From positions 992,001 through 1,056,000 of the forward strand of contig CAXXXQ010000002.1 of NCBI GenBank assembly GCA_963677355.2: 64,000 nucleotides of DNA. The letters run 5' to 3'. The stretch comes from Thiomicrorhabdus sp963677355 (lineage in GTDB: Bacteria; Pseudomonadota; Gammaproteobacteria; Thiomicrospirales; Thiomicrospiraceae). The position numbers were made by a program, and so were the translations under genes. The notes below the pieces were generated by a model. It was not told the DNA's origin, ran no database searches, and saw nothing but the letters and a program-made list of their open reading frames with translations. Shown piece by piece: positions 1 through 8,555 of the stretch (its first letter is position 1; every line of letters begins with the position of its first letter).

Positions 1-317
1 GTATTTCCGGCACTGACACACGCCTGCGCCTCATCATCCTTAACCAAATTAAGGGCGATACGCATTGATGACTGTCTTTTATTACGAAGAGCTTTTGAAG
101 GCAAATCGTCCATTTCAACCACTTGATCCGCGTGTTGAACGGAGATTTTAGAAGAATCATATTGATGCTTTGCCAGTTCCGCCTTAATTAAGGACTCTTG
201 GCCGACTAATATGATATGAATATCTGAAAAAGTGTTAACCGCATCAATTGAAGCTGGAACGGTGACGGTCAAACCGTGATCACCGCCCATTGCATCAATT
301 GCAATTTTAATAGCCAA
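1..317 (-). CDS. plsX: Phosphate acyltransferase PlsX (5' part only)
   Basis: This is the N-terminal ~105 residues of PlsX, the peripheral membrane enzyme that turns acyl-ACP into acyl-phosphate for phospholipid synthesis; the rest lies beyond the left edge. The translation opens MAIKIAIDAMGGDHG, the family signature, and later reads ACVSAGNT, the conserved glycine-turn segment. The start is a TTG: the frame is closed by the rpmF stop codon only two codons upstream (324-326), and no ATG gives the conserved N-terminus. An AAGG within the end of rpmF is the likely ribosome site. It follows rpmF by 6 nt, so the two are very probably co-transcribed and translationally coupled, as in other gammaproteobacteria. 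Confidence 0.95.
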   Translation of the reverse strand, partial: MAIKIAIDAMGGDHGLTVTVPASIDAVNTFSDIHIILVGQESLIKAELAKHQYDSSKISVQHADQVVEMDDLPSKALRNKRQSSMRIALNLVKDDEAQACVSAGN

Positions 318-323
318 GATTGA

Positions 324-500
324 TTACGCCTTATCTTGAACTACTTTTTTACCTTTGTAGTAACCATCAGCAGTTACGTGGTGACGACGGTGAACTTCAC
401 CAGTCGTTTCGTCTACAGTAATTGCTGGTGCACTGATCGCATCGTGTGAACGACGCATACCACGTTTTGATGGTGTTTTACGGTTCTGTTGAACTGCCAT
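324..500 (-). CDS. rpmF: 50S ribosomal protein L32
   Basis: A 58-residue basic protein beginning MAVQQNRKTPSKRGMRRSHD, the near-invariant N-terminus of bacterial L32, and ending in the usual HHVTADGYYKGKKV segment. It is a structural component of the large ribosomal subunit. No zinc-binding cysteine pairs are present, so it is the Cys-minus type. It lies between yceD and plsX, the classic yceD-rpmF-plsX order linking ribosome and lipid synthesis genes. It is shorter than most ORF cut-offs but unmistakable. Confidence 0.97.
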   Translation of the reverse strand: MAVQQNRKTPSKRGMRRSHDAISAPAITVDETTGEVHRRHHVTADGYYKGKKVVQDKA

Positions 501-527
501 GGCAATCTCCTAAAATTAAAACTAAAT

Positions 528-1058
528 CTATTTTTTCAAGCCTTGAAGGACTGCAAACGGATTTGGCTTTTCAGCCTCTTCCTCTTCAGCACCTTCAAGC
601 TGAGTCTCAACCTCTGAGGCTCCGTCATATTCGGGAGCCGAGCTTTCTTCATTAATCGGCACCATTGGTACACAAAGTAAAAGCTCTTCCTCTACCCACT
701 CATACGGTGAAATTTTCTCACCGTCGAGCTCGTAGACTTCAACGTCGGCTGGTAGCTCTTCCGTCAATGCCAGCGATTCTGTTAGCACACCTTTGACTTC
801 TGCAGTCACAGGCAAGTCAAAAGTCTTTAATGAACGCTGACACTGCAAACTTAAACTGGTATTGATTTTCATCACAAAGGCCGGGAACTTCAGCACCTTG
901 TCATAAAAAAAATCTAACTGAACGTCAACATCCGCATCAGTCGACTCAACCACTTGGGCTAAGCGTTTAAAGCGGCTTTGGTTGACTCGTCCCGTAAATC
1001 GTTTATTATGATTTACCGAGTTAATCGGGTCTATCCATTCAGGTAGCTTATTTAACAT
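528..1058 (-). CDS. yceD: YceD family (DUF177) 23S rRNA accumulation protein
   Basis: A 176-residue acidic protein of the DUF177/YceD family, whose members are needed for normal 23S rRNA levels and sit immediately upstream of rpmF. The N-terminus (MLNKLPEWIDP), the central LSLQCQRSLKTF segment and the C-terminal KPNPFAVLQGLKK match E. coli YceD in order. The usual second half of the Cys motif is degenerate: CQRSL replaces CQRCG. The start matches the conserved family N-terminus, yet a strong sigma-70 promoter lies so close that the transcript has almost no 5' leader. It is first in the yceD-rpmF-plsX unit. Confidence 0.93.
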   Translation of the reverse strand: MLNKLPEWIDPINSVNHNKRFTGRVNQSRFKRLAQVVESTDADVDVQLDFFYDKVLKFPAFVMKINTSLSLQCQRSLKTFDLPVTAEVKGVLTESLALTEELPADVEVYELDGEKISPYEWVEEELLLCVPMVPINEESSAPEYDGASEVETQLEGAEEEEAEKPNPFAVLQGLKK

Positions 1059-1066
1059 AGGCGCGC

Positions 1067-1095
1067 ATCATACCTGTAACGCCCTTTGAAGTCAA
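1067..1095 (-). promoter_or_regulatory. Sigma-70 promoter of yceD-rpmF-plsX
   Basis: On the minus strand TTGACT (1095-1090) and TATGAT (1072-1067) are separated by exactly 17 nt, close to consensus. The expected transcription start is near 1060-1061, only about 2-4 nt before the yceD ATG (1058), implying a leaderless or nearly leaderless mRNA. Confidence 0.75.
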
Positions 1096-1242
1096 AAAAA
1101 TCTACTCATTTTAACTAATTAATTTAAGTCGATAAGCAGCATGGCGTTTTTACCGCCCCGCCCAACCGCTTATATAAAGATTTTTACAATAAAAACAAAT
1201 AAATAAGCCTACACCAAAACCACAGACTAAACACATAATTCT

Positions 1243-1851
1243 ATGACTCATTCAAGCACTTCTATTCCACCCATCATCCTCGGTTCAACCTCCCCCTTTC
1301 GCAAAGCGTTATTGGAGAAACTGCACCTGCCATTTACCCAGGATGCACCTGACATTGATGAAACGCCTTTAGAGAATGAAAAGCCGGAGCAAATGGTGCT
1401 GAGATTAGCGCACGCTAAAGCAGCAGTTTTTAAAAGCAAGTATCCGCAGCACATCCTAATCACATCCGATCAGACAGCGGTATTTGAAGGCTCACCGATC
1501 GGCAAACCGCACACTTTTGAAAACGCAGTAAAACAGCTCAAACAATTCAGTGGTCAAAAAATCACTTTCTATACCGGCATGGTGGTCAGTAACACCTTAA
1601 ACGGTAAAAGCTATGAATACCTAGACACCACCGAAGTGCATTTCAGGGACTTATCGGATGAAGTCATTAACAACTATCTGAAAATAGAGCAGCCGCTGAA
1701 CTGCGCCGGCAGCTTTAAATCGGAAGGTTTGGGCGTCACCCTGTTTAAAAAGATAAACAGCCGGGACCCGAATGCGTTAATCGGGCTGCCGCTCATGGCA
1801 TTGACCGACATTTTTTACCAGATGGGCTATCCGCTGCCTGTGAGCAACTGA
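1243..1851 (+). CDS. yceF: Maf/YceF-type nucleotide pyrophosphatase (7-methyl-GTP pyrophosphatase)
   Basis: A 202-residue Maf-family protein. Maf proteins hydrolyse modified nucleoside triphosphates to monophosphates; the YceF branch prefers 7-methyl-GTP. The N-terminal LGSTSPFRKALLEKL motif (about residues 13-27), the catalytic SDQ (Asp76), and the CAGSFKSEGLGVTLF and DPNALIGLPL segments follow E. coli YceF closely, which separates it from the YhdE dTTPase branch. It faces yceD head to head, whereas in Pseudomonas-like genomes maf reads with rpmF. A weak TATAAA-type -10 box lies in the AT-rich leader near 1175. It converges with the HAD gene and I see no clear terminator between them. Confidence 0.93.
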   Translation: MTHSSTSIPPIILGSTSPFRKALLEKLHLPFTQDAPDIDETPLENEKPEQMVLRLAHAKAAVFKSKYPQHILITSDQTAVFEGSPIGKPHTFENAVKQLKQFSGQKITFYTGMVVSNTLNGKSYEYLDTTEVHFRDLSDEVINNYLKIEQPLNCAGSFKSEGLGVTLFKKINSRDPNALIGLPLMALTDIFYQMGYPLPVSN

Positions 1852-1886
1852 AATCAAACAGACACTTTAGAAAACAAAAGCCGGAG

Positions 1887-2573
1887 TTAAATACACCCCA
1901 TCAGCCAAGTATTTAACTCATGCAAAGAGTCCAGCGTAACGACCGGATCATATTCACTCAATACCTCTGCCTGGTGCACTCCATGACTCAACGCCACTCT
2001 GTCCATATTAATATTTCGCGCCATTTCCATATCAAAAGTGGTGTCACCAATCATCACGGCCTCGTCGGCAGTCAGCCCGAATTCATCCAAAATTTGAGTC
2101 AGCATTAGCGGGTCGGGTTTTGAAGCGGACTCCACCGGAGTGCGGGTCATATCAAAATAAGAGCCAAAACCGGTCTCGGCCAACACCGCATTCAACCCTT
2201 TGCGGCTTTTACCGGTCGCAATTGCCAATTGCACACCTTGCATTTTAAGATTCAACAGTAACGCCTCGGCACCATCAAACGGCACCATCTCAACACTACT
2301 CTCTTCCAAAAAACACTGAGTGTAGGCTTGCGACATTGCTACCATTTTTGACTGATCCAAATCAGGATACAAACCGAGGATAGCATTTTCCAAACTCAAA
2401 CCGATAATCTGCTTAGAATCATGATAAGACAGCACTTCCAAACCGGACTCGCGTGCCGCTGTTTGAATGGCATCGACAATCCGCGCCTCGGAATTCATCA
2501 GCGTGCCGTCCCAATCAAAAATTACCGCTTTGTATTTCTTTATCTGCTGCGCTTCGCTCATTGCCTTGCTCAT
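1887..2573 (-). CDS. HAD-superfamily hydrolase (phosphoglycolate-phosphatase-like)
   Basis: A 228-residue HAD subfamily IA phosphatase. Motif I is FDWDGT with the nucleophile Asp20 and acid/base Asp22; motif II is IATGKS; a lysine follows in ASKPDP; motif IV is MIGDTTFDM. An alpha-helical cap region occupies about residues 30-95. The substrate cannot be read from sequence; relatives are annotated as phosphoglycolate phosphatase or pyrophosphatase. It starts 24 nt after rluC ends, and the rluC-HAD pair is a conserved operon in gammaproteobacteria. In Pseudomonas the protease gene sppA follows; it is absent here. Confidence 0.88.
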   Translation of the reverse strand: MSKAMSEAQQIKKYKAVIFDWDGTLMNSEARIVDAIQTAARESGLEVLSYHDSKQIIGLSLENAILGLYPDLDQSKMVAMSQAYTQCFLEESSVEMVPFDGAEALLLNLKMQGVQLAIATGKSRKGLNAVLAETGFGSYFDMTRTPVESASKPDPLMLTQILDEFGLTADEAVMIGDTTFDMEMARNINMDRVALSHGVHQAEVLSEYDPVVTLDSLHELNTWLMGCI

Positions 2574-2597
2574 TTAATTTATGTCGTCCAATTCGAA

Positions 2598-3554
2598 TTA
2601 TTTTATTTTCAGTGTCTCGATAATGCGCTTGAAGTCATTCCACAAAGGCGCCTCAATCAACATTTTTTCTTCCGTGACCGGATGGGTAAAACCTAAAAAC
2701 TGCGCGTGCAACGCCAAACGCTTCATCCCCATGGGTCGATACTTTTTATTTTGCTCTCGATCGCCATAACGATCATCGCCCATCAACGGACAGCCCTGTG
2801 CCAAAGCATGGACACGAATCTGGTGAGTTCGACCGGTTTTCAACTTGACCGAAACCAAGTCCGCACCTTGCAGATGCTGCTCAACCCTGAAGAAGCTGAT
2901 AGCCGACTTACCGTCTTTGGCGACTCTGACATGCCAACCGCCATCCGGCAGATGATCTTTTCTCAGCGGCAGGTCAATCTTATGTTTATGCTGAGGCCAC
3001 TGCCCCAGCACGATCGCCAGATAACGTTTATCAAATTCATCATTACGCATCTGTTCATGCAGGTTTTTCAGCACCGACGCTTTTTTGGCAATCAGAATAC
3101 AACCGGAAGTATCACGATCAATACGATGCACCAGCTCCAATCGCTTCGCTAGCGGACGCAAAGCGCGCACCACCTCAATCAAACCATAATGCAGGCCGCC
3201 ACCGCCATGCACAGCTACTCCGGATGGCTTATTAATCACCATCAAATCTTTGTCTTCGTACAGAATATTATCTTCAATCCGCTTCAACTCGGCAGCCGGC
3301 ATGTCCGACTCGGTCACTTCGACCTTGGGTGGCACTTTGACCGGTGGGATACGTACCACATCACCAGCCTTTAACCGAGTGTTAGCTTTAGCGCGCCCTT
3401 TATTCACCCGTACTTCGCCTTTACGCACAATTCGATAAATCAGTGTTTTCGGCGCTTTTCTCAAATGCCGCATTAAAAAATTATCCAAGCGCTGACCTTC
3501 GTCTTCGATACCGACATCGACCATTTTCACCTTTGCACTGACCACATCATTCAC
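2598..3554 (-). CDS. rluC: 23S rRNA pseudouridine(955/2504/2580) synthase RluC
   Basis: A 318-residue RluA-family pseudouridine synthase. An S4 RNA-binding domain occupies roughly residues 18-75 (GQRLDNFLMRHL...), followed by the catalytic domain with INKPSGVAVHGGGG and the active-site motif HRIDRDTSG, catalytic Asp146. The S4 domain plus the length and context next to rne identify RluC rather than RluA or RluD. It isomerises three uridines around the peptidyl-transferase region of 23S rRNA. It is transcribed divergently from rne across a long intergenic region and is followed by the HAD phosphatase gene. Confidence 0.93.
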   Translation of the reverse strand: MNDVVSAKVKMVDVGIEDEGQRLDNFLMRHLRKAPKTLIYRIVRKGEVRVNKGRAKANTRLKAGDVVRIPPVKVPPKVEVTESDMPAAELKRIEDNILYEDKDLMVINKPSGVAVHGGGGLHYGLIEVVRALRPLAKRLELVHRIDRDTSGCILIAKKASVLKNLHEQMRNDEFDKRYLAIVLGQWPQHKHKIDLPLRKDHLPDGGWHVRVAKDGKSAISFFRVEQHLQGADLVSVKLKTGRTHQIRVHALAQGCPLMGDDRYGDREQNKKYRPMGMKRLALHAQFLGFTHPVTEEKMLIEAPLWNDFKRIIETLKIK

Positions 3555-4362
3555 ACTAAATTAAAACCTCGAATCCGACCGTAAACTGATAATTGCGCAC
3601 AGTTTACCTTTTAGTGTGCAAGATGTCATTGCATGGTGACAAAATGAGTGGTATATTTGCGGAGCTTAATTTTGGAGAGATGTATCCAAAATAGATTAAA
3701 AAGCAGAAGATGAAGCTACAGTTCACAATTTCATGAACTTAAAAGCGAAGCGAAAGAAATTTTATACAACCGACAAAACTGTTAATTACCACAATAAGTT
3801 AGCAATTTTGTTTATATTAAATCTCTGAGCCAAACATCAAAAGACGATACGCAGCCCGTACTCGATTGGTTTTCGGTAACGACATAATGATTACCGCTTA
3901 AGAAAACCACCAAAGTACCCGCAAGTTTAAAGGTGCTGTTGAGTTGATTCTCATGGTCAAAAGCCCAAACAAAAGAATCCCAAAACTCAACCTAAGACAC
4001 CTGTTAAACCATACGAGAAGTACCTGCTGAAAGTATTGTTGATCATCAGACATCGATATGTCTGACGGCTAGAGCACGTTAACAAAAAAAAGAATCAGAA
4101 AGATTAATTTGCTCGATAAAAATGTTAAACAAGAAGCCACACTTAGGTTCTCTGTAAAGAACACAATGGCAAGCAGCGCAAACTTGATAATGACTGCAAC
4201 ACTCGGCAACATCCGAACCATTGATTTCCATGCTCCTTTGTTTAAACAAACTGCCTAAAACAACTTTCACAAAATACTAAGTAAGCCATCTCTTGTGGCT
4301 TTACTCCTCGTCAGCGCTTGTCAGAAGATGTTGCTCAGATCAACATAAGTAAAGAGAAGAGC
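3555..4362 (+). other. Long rne leader / rluC-rne intergenic region
   Basis: About 800 nt without a convincing gene; short frames here have no recognisable protein. The part next to rne probably forms the 5' untranslated region of the rne mRNA. In E. coli RNase E represses its own synthesis by cleaving a ~360-nt structured leader; whether this leader works likewise is inference. Two hairpins are visible: TCAGACAT at 4046-4053 pairing with ATGTCTGA at 4058-4065, and GTAAGCCA at 4281-4288 pairing with TGGCTTTAC at 4296-4304 with one bulged base. I could not place the rne promoter with confidence. Confidence 0.5.
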
Positions 4363-7092
4363 ATGAAAAGAATGCTGATAAATGCGACTCAAGCAGAAGA
4401 GACTCGCATTGCCCTAGTAGATGGTCAAACCCTCTACGATCTAGATGTGGAAACCCCACAGCACCAAAAGAAAAAAGCCAATATCTATAAAGGTAAAGTC
4501 ACTCGTATCGAACCGAGTTTGGAAGCGGCATTTGTCGACTATGGCGCGGAACGCCATGGCTTCCTACCTTTCAAAGAAGTTGCCGAAGAATACTACCCTG
4601 AACAAAAATCCGAAGGTCGTTTAAGTATTAAAGATGTCTTGTCAGAAGGACAAGAGATCATCGTCCAGGTACAAAAAGAAGAGCGCGGCAATAAAGGTGC
4701 GGCTCTGACGACTCAAATCACCCTAGCCGGACCTTATGTGGTCATGATGCCGAACAACCCTAAAGCGGGTGGTATTTCAAGACGCATTGAAGGTGATGAT
4801 CGCAGTGATATCAGAGACAGTTTGCGTGACTTGGATATCCCTGATGGTATGGGGCTGATTATCCGTACTGCCGGTGTTGGTAAAAACTCCGACGAATTGC
4901 AATGGGGTGTGAACTACCTGATTCAACTTTGGGATGCCATCAAAGTGGCGGCGGATTCTAAAGAAGCGCCTTTCCTGATCCACCAAGAATCGGACATTGT
5001 TATTCTGGCCATCCGTGATTATCTACGTCAGGATGTCGGTGAAATCATCATCGACAATATGGAGGTTTACCACAAGGCACGTGATTTCATTCAGCACGTT
5101 ATGCCTGAGCACGTCTATAAGGTAAAACCGTATCAAGACAAGATTCCGCTATTTACCCGCTTCCAAATCGAATCACAAATCGAATCCGCTTACATGCGCG
5201 AAGTTACTCTTCCGTCTGGTGGTTCGATTGTTATCGATATTACCGAAGCGCTAACCGCTATCGATATCAACTCCAGCCGCGCGACCAAAGGTGGCGACAT
5301 TGAAGAGACCGCTTTCAACACCAATATGGAAGCCGCCTGTGAAATTGCCCGTCAGCTACGTTTACGTGACTTGGGTGGTTTGGTAGTCATCGACTTCATC
5401 GATATGCACTCCAACCGTCACCAGCGCGAAGTTGAACAAAAGATGCGTGAAGCGGTTAAATCCGATCGTGCACGTGTGCAGATCGGCAAGATCTCACGTT
5501 TCGGTTTGCTAGAGATGTCTCGTCAGCGTCTACGCCCTTCTATCGAAGAATCAACCCAAATCGTTTGTCCTCGCTGCCATGGTGTGGGCGTTATTCGCGG
5601 TGTTGAATCATTGGGTCTGTCGATCCTGCGTTTACTTGAAGAAGAAGCGATCAAGGAAAACACTCGTCGCGTTACCGTACAACTACCGGTAGATGTGGCA
5701 ACCTTCCTGTTAAATGAAAAACGTAACCAGATCACTAAGGTTGAAGATCGCCATAAACTTCACATCCTAATCGTGCCGAACGAGCATCTGGAAACGCCAC
5801 AGTACATTATGGAACGTACTCGTGTAGGTGAAGAAACGCCGCTTAGCGCCAGTTACGAAGTCAAAGAAATTGCCATTCCTGAACTGGAACAGGAAATGGA
5901 TCAACCTGCTAAGGAACTGAAAAAAGAAGAGCCTGCGGTTAAGAACATTCAACCGACTGCTCCTCCACCACCGTCAAACAGCCAAAAAGAGCAAGAGTCG
6001 AAACCGGGACTATTTGCCCGTGTTTGGAAGGCGCTGTTCAGCAAAGAGGAAGAGCCGGAAGAGGAACCGAAACCGCAAAACCGTAACAAACGTAACCGTC
6101 GTCAAAACGGAGAAGGCCGTAACGATAACCGCCGTAACAACCGTAATCGTCGTAACAACCGTAACCGTCGTGACGATGATGACAAACGCAGCAAAAACCG
6201 TCGTCGTGAGGATGAACAGACTGAAACAACCGAAAGCCAGTCACAAACACCGAAAGAAGGCGGACGTAACCGTAATCGTCGTGGTCGTAACCGTCGCGAC
6301 CGTGATCAAGTTGAAAACGTTGCTCAAAATGAGAAGCTGGATACAGAAGTTCAAGCGGAAGAGTCAACCGGTACAGCGGACAGCACGGAAAGCAGAGGCA
6401 GAGGCAAAGGAGAAGAGCGCGGTGGACGCCGTCGTCGCAGCCGTTATAACACGCGTACTTATAACAGCCGCAGGCGTGCTCCGGCCGGTGCCGAATCCAT
6501 GTCGATAGACTCTCCGGCTCCGGGTTCGGAACATGATCAAGATCAAGCAAGCAAAGTGGCTGAAGCTGCTGAAGCAACTGCCGAGCAAAACATGGATCAA
6601 ACTACACCTCAAACCGAGACAGTAGCCAACGAAGTCGTTAACGAAGCCCCGCAACTAACAACGGAAGCGGTAACTACCGAAAAGGTTAGCAGTGAAACTA
6701 CGACTAGCGCGGAACCTCAAACTGAGTCAGTAGCAGAAACCATCGCTTCCGAAGCGGAGACAACGGTTTCAGAAGAAGCGCCGAAAAAAGAATCGGTTCC
6801 AGCCGTGGAAACGGACAGTGCTGAATCTCAAGCTGAAACGGAAGCTACAGCCGAAGCTGTAACCAAAGTTGAAGCTGTACAGGTTGAAACCGAAGTTGAA
6901 GCACCGCTTGCAGAAGAGTCTGAAAAAACGGAAGAATCGACAGATGACGAGCAAACCAACCGTCGTCCAAGAAGACGTAGCCGTACCAGAACTCGCCGTC
7001 CGCGTAACTCCGGACCAAGACGCACTCGCAAGCCGGCTGAAGGCAATAATGAATCGTCGGCTAAATCTGATGCGGACAATTCAGCGGAATAA
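4363..7092 (+). CDS. rne: Ribonuclease E
   Basis: A 909-residue RNase E, the endonuclease that initiates mRNA decay and processes rRNA and tRNA precursors. The S1 domain is near residues 35-125, the 5'-sensor and DNase I-like domain follow, with the metal-binding aspartates in TAIDINSSR and VVIDFIDM (about 303 and 346), and the zinc-link CPRCHGVG near 404. From about residue 530 the chain is low-complexity: first Arg/Asn-rich RNA-binding stretches, then a long Glu/Thr/Ala tract, then another Arg-rich end, as expected of the degradosome scaffold. I chose the ATG at 4363 because MKRMLINATQ is the conserved N-terminus; the frame stays open upstream to a TTG at 4318. Confidence 0.96.
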   Translation: MKRMLINATQAEETRIALVDGQTLYDLDVETPQHQKKKANIYKGKVTRIEPSLEAAFVDYGAERHGFLPFKEVAEEYYPEQKSEGRLSIKDVLSEGQEIIVQVQKEERGNKGAALTTQITLAGPYVVMMPNNPKAGGISRRIEGDDRSDIRDSLRDLDIPDGMGLIIRTAGVGKNSDELQWGVNYLIQLWDAIKVAADSKEAPFLIHQESDIVILAIRDYLRQDVGEIIIDNMEVYHKARDFIQHVMPEHVYKVKPYQDKIPLFTRFQIESQIESAYMREVTLPSGGSIVIDITEALTAIDINSSRATKGGDIEETAFNTNMEAACEIARQLRLRDLGGLVVIDFIDMHSNRHQREVEQKMREAVKSDRARVQIGKISRFGLLEMSRQRLRPSIEESTQIVCPRCHGVGVIRGVESLGLSILRLLEEEAIKENTRRVTVQLPVDVATFLLNEKRNQITKVEDRHKLHILIVPNEHLETPQYIMERTRVGEETPLSASYEVKEIAIPELEQEMDQPAKELKKEEPAVKNIQPTAPPPPSNSQKEQESKPGLFARVWKALFSKEEEPEEEPKPQNRNKRNRRQNGEGRNDNRRNNRNRRNNRNRRDDDDKRSKNRRREDEQTETTESQSQTPKEGGRNRNRRGRNRRDRDQVENVAQNEKLDTEVQAEESTGTADSTESRGRGKGEERGGRRRRSRYNTRTYNSRRRAPAGAESMSIDSPAPGSEHDQDQASKVAEAAEATAEQNMDQTTPQTETVANEVVNEAPQLTTEAVTTEKVSSETTTSAEPQTESVAETIASEAETTVSEEAPKKESVPAVETDSAESQAETEATAEAVTKVEAVQVETEVEAPLAEESEKTEESTDDEQTNRRPRRRSRTRTRRPRNSGPRRTRKPAEGNNESSAKSDADNSAE

Positions 7093-7121
7093 TTCAATAG
7101 AATAATTCCGCGAATTCATTC

Positions 7122-7153
7122 GTTATAACAGCTGTTTAACCAGCTGTTATAAC
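7122..7153. repeat. Perfect 13-bp inverted repeat after rne
   Basis: GTTATAACAGCTG (7122-7134) and its exact complement (7141-7153) flank a six-base loop TTTAAC. There is no T-run directly after it, so it is not itself a classical terminator; a real one follows 19 nt later. It could protect the 3' end of the rne mRNA or bind a protein. Confidence 0.7.
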
Positions 7154-7171
7154 CTGAATAAGTCGTCCAAT

Positions 7172-7210
7172 AAAAAAGCACCTAACATAATCATGTTCAG
7201 GTGCTTTTTT
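7172..7210. terminator. Bidirectional Rho-independent terminator (rne / tyrosine phosphatase gene)
   Basis: AAAAAAGCACCT and AGGTGCTTTTTT form a stem with extra pairing around ACAT/ATGT. T-runs exist on both strands, so it can end rne from the left and the convergent phosphatase gene from the right. Confidence 0.85.
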
Positions 7211-7237
7211 TATGACTTCAATTTAAGAGTTTACAAC

Positions 7238-7717
7238 TCAGAGATGGCGCTTCTTGATATGCTCCAATAAGCCCTCTGATGCGGAACCCACTAAATTGAA
7301 TACATGTTCGAAACCTTGCGCTCCGCCGTAATATGGATCCGGTACTTCCCTCTCGTCATAATCCTGGCTGTAGTCCAAAAACATCTGGATTTTGTCGTGA
7401 TGTTCAGGCAACGCCATTTCCATTAGGTTATGGTAATTTTCGTCATCCATCGCCAAAATATAGTCGTACTGATAAAAATCGCCAAAATCCACCTTGCGCG
7501 CACGCAAGTCCAGCATTTCGATACCCCGGTTACGTGCCACTTCCATGGAACGCATATCCGGGTGTTTACCAATGTGATAAGCCGCCGTTCCGGCCGAATC
7601 AATTTCAATCTCATTTTCCAGTCCCTGCTCCGCTACCATGTTTCTAAACACGGCATGAGCAGTCGGCGAACGGCAAATGTTGCCCAAACAAACAAAAAGT
7701 ACCGATACTTTACTCAT
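7238..7717 (-). CDS. Low-molecular-weight protein tyrosine phosphatase
   Basis: A 159-residue LMW-PTPase. The P-loop CLGNICRSP lies at residues 10-18, with nucleophile Cys10 (second conserved Cys15, Arg16), and the acid loop is VPDPYYGG near the C-terminus. The ATG at 7717 follows an AAGGGTG ribosome site; the frame continues to an upstream GTG at 7726 but without gain. LMW-PTPases dephosphorylate tyrosine kinases of polysaccharide export or other targets; no partner kinase is nearby. A similar gene near rne is known in Pseudomonas, so context is conserved. Confidence 0.92.
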   Translation of the reverse strand: MSKVSVLFVCLGNICRSPTAHAVFRNMVAEQGLENEIEIDSAGTAAYHIGKHPDMRSMEVARNRGIEMLDLRARKVDFGDFYQYDYILAMDDENYHNLMEMALPEHHDKIQMFLDYSQDYDEREVPDPYYGGAQGFEHVFNLVGSASEGLLEHIKKRHL

Positions 7718-7800
7718 CCTTATCACCCTTAGTTTCTTTCTCTACTGAATGCATCAATCGTTTAAAATAAGGCCACTAGTTTACAAGGCTCATTTTTAAA

Positions 7801-8475
7801 ATGCACTCCTCAAATTCGATTTCAGAAAACCGCTTTCGCTACTCAACAAAATGGATTCTCTATAGCGATGACGACATTATTGTGGTCAACAAGCCGAGCG
7901 GTTTGCTTTCTGTTCCCGGTCGCGGGCCGGACAATCAGGAGTGCCTGAATAGCCACCTGGCAGCCGACTTCCCGGACGCTCTAATCGTTCACCGCTTAGA
8001 TATGGATACCTCCGGCCTGATGGTTCTAGCCCGTTCCAAGGAATCACACCGCCACCTAAGCCGCCAGTTTCAGGAACGGCAGACAGAGAAGCGTTATCTT
8101 GCCGTCTGTGCCGGCATCCCCTCGCAGAAACAGGGTTGGATAAACCTGCCTATGCGTTGTGATTGGGAGCGCCGACCTCTACAGATGATTGACTTCAAAC
8201 AAGGTAAAGGCGCACAAACCCAATGGCAACGACTGCAACAATTTTCAGACCGTTTTCTGGTTGAACTCACACCGGTCACCGGACGATCTCATCAATTACG
8301 CCTGCATATGAAATCTCTGGGACACCCTATCCTCGGCGACAATCTTTATGCCGACCCTGCAAGCCATACCAAATCGAACCGACTGCTGTTACATGCCGCA
8401 ACTTTAAGCTTTACCCACCCGACGAATGGGCAATGGCTTGAATTCACTTGCCCTGCCGATTTTGTCAACGCCTAA
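7801..8475 (+). CDS. rluA: Pseudouridine synthase RluA (23S rRNA U746 / tRNA U32)
   Basis: A 224-residue pseudouridine synthase without an S4 domain. The catalytic motif HRLDMDTSG has Asp67, preceded by VVNKPSGLLSVPGRG, and followed by the TGRSHQLRLHMKSLGHPILGD block typical of the short RluA enzymes. RluA has dual specificity for 23S rRNA position 746 and tRNA position 32 in E. coli; the same is expected here. It is transcribed divergently from the phosphatase gene. No terminator is obvious before the next gene. Confidence 0.9.
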   Translation: MHSSNSISENRFRYSTKWILYSDDDIIVVNKPSGLLSVPGRGPDNQECLNSHLAADFPDALIVHRLDMDTSGLMVLARSKESHRHLSRQFQERQTEKRYLAVCAGIPSQKQGWINLPMRCDWERRPLQMIDFKQGKGAQTQWQRLQQFSDRFLVELTPVTGRSHQLRLHMKSLGHPILGDNLYADPASHTKSNRLLLHAATLSFTHPTNGQWLEFTCPADFVNA

Positions 8476-8555
8476 ACAGATTCAAGTCGATTCAAATCAA
8501 TTTAGGCCGGTTTGAGACGATTAAAGCCGCGAACGGCAAGTTTGCCAGTCTTATC

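Noticed and set aside
3670..4270. Possible remnant of a transposase or small protein in the rne leader
   Set aside because: Short stretches look protein-like (for example TQPVLDWFSVTT), but no frame is sustained and I recognise no family.
6014..6577. Long open frames on both strands over the Arg-rich part of rne
   Set aside because: They are shadows caused by repetitive CGT/AAC codons of the low-complexity RNase E tail.
7084..7115. GGAATAATTC/AATAATTCC near the rne stop as a hairpin
   Set aside because: The two halves are a direct-type similarity and do not pair as an inverted repeat.
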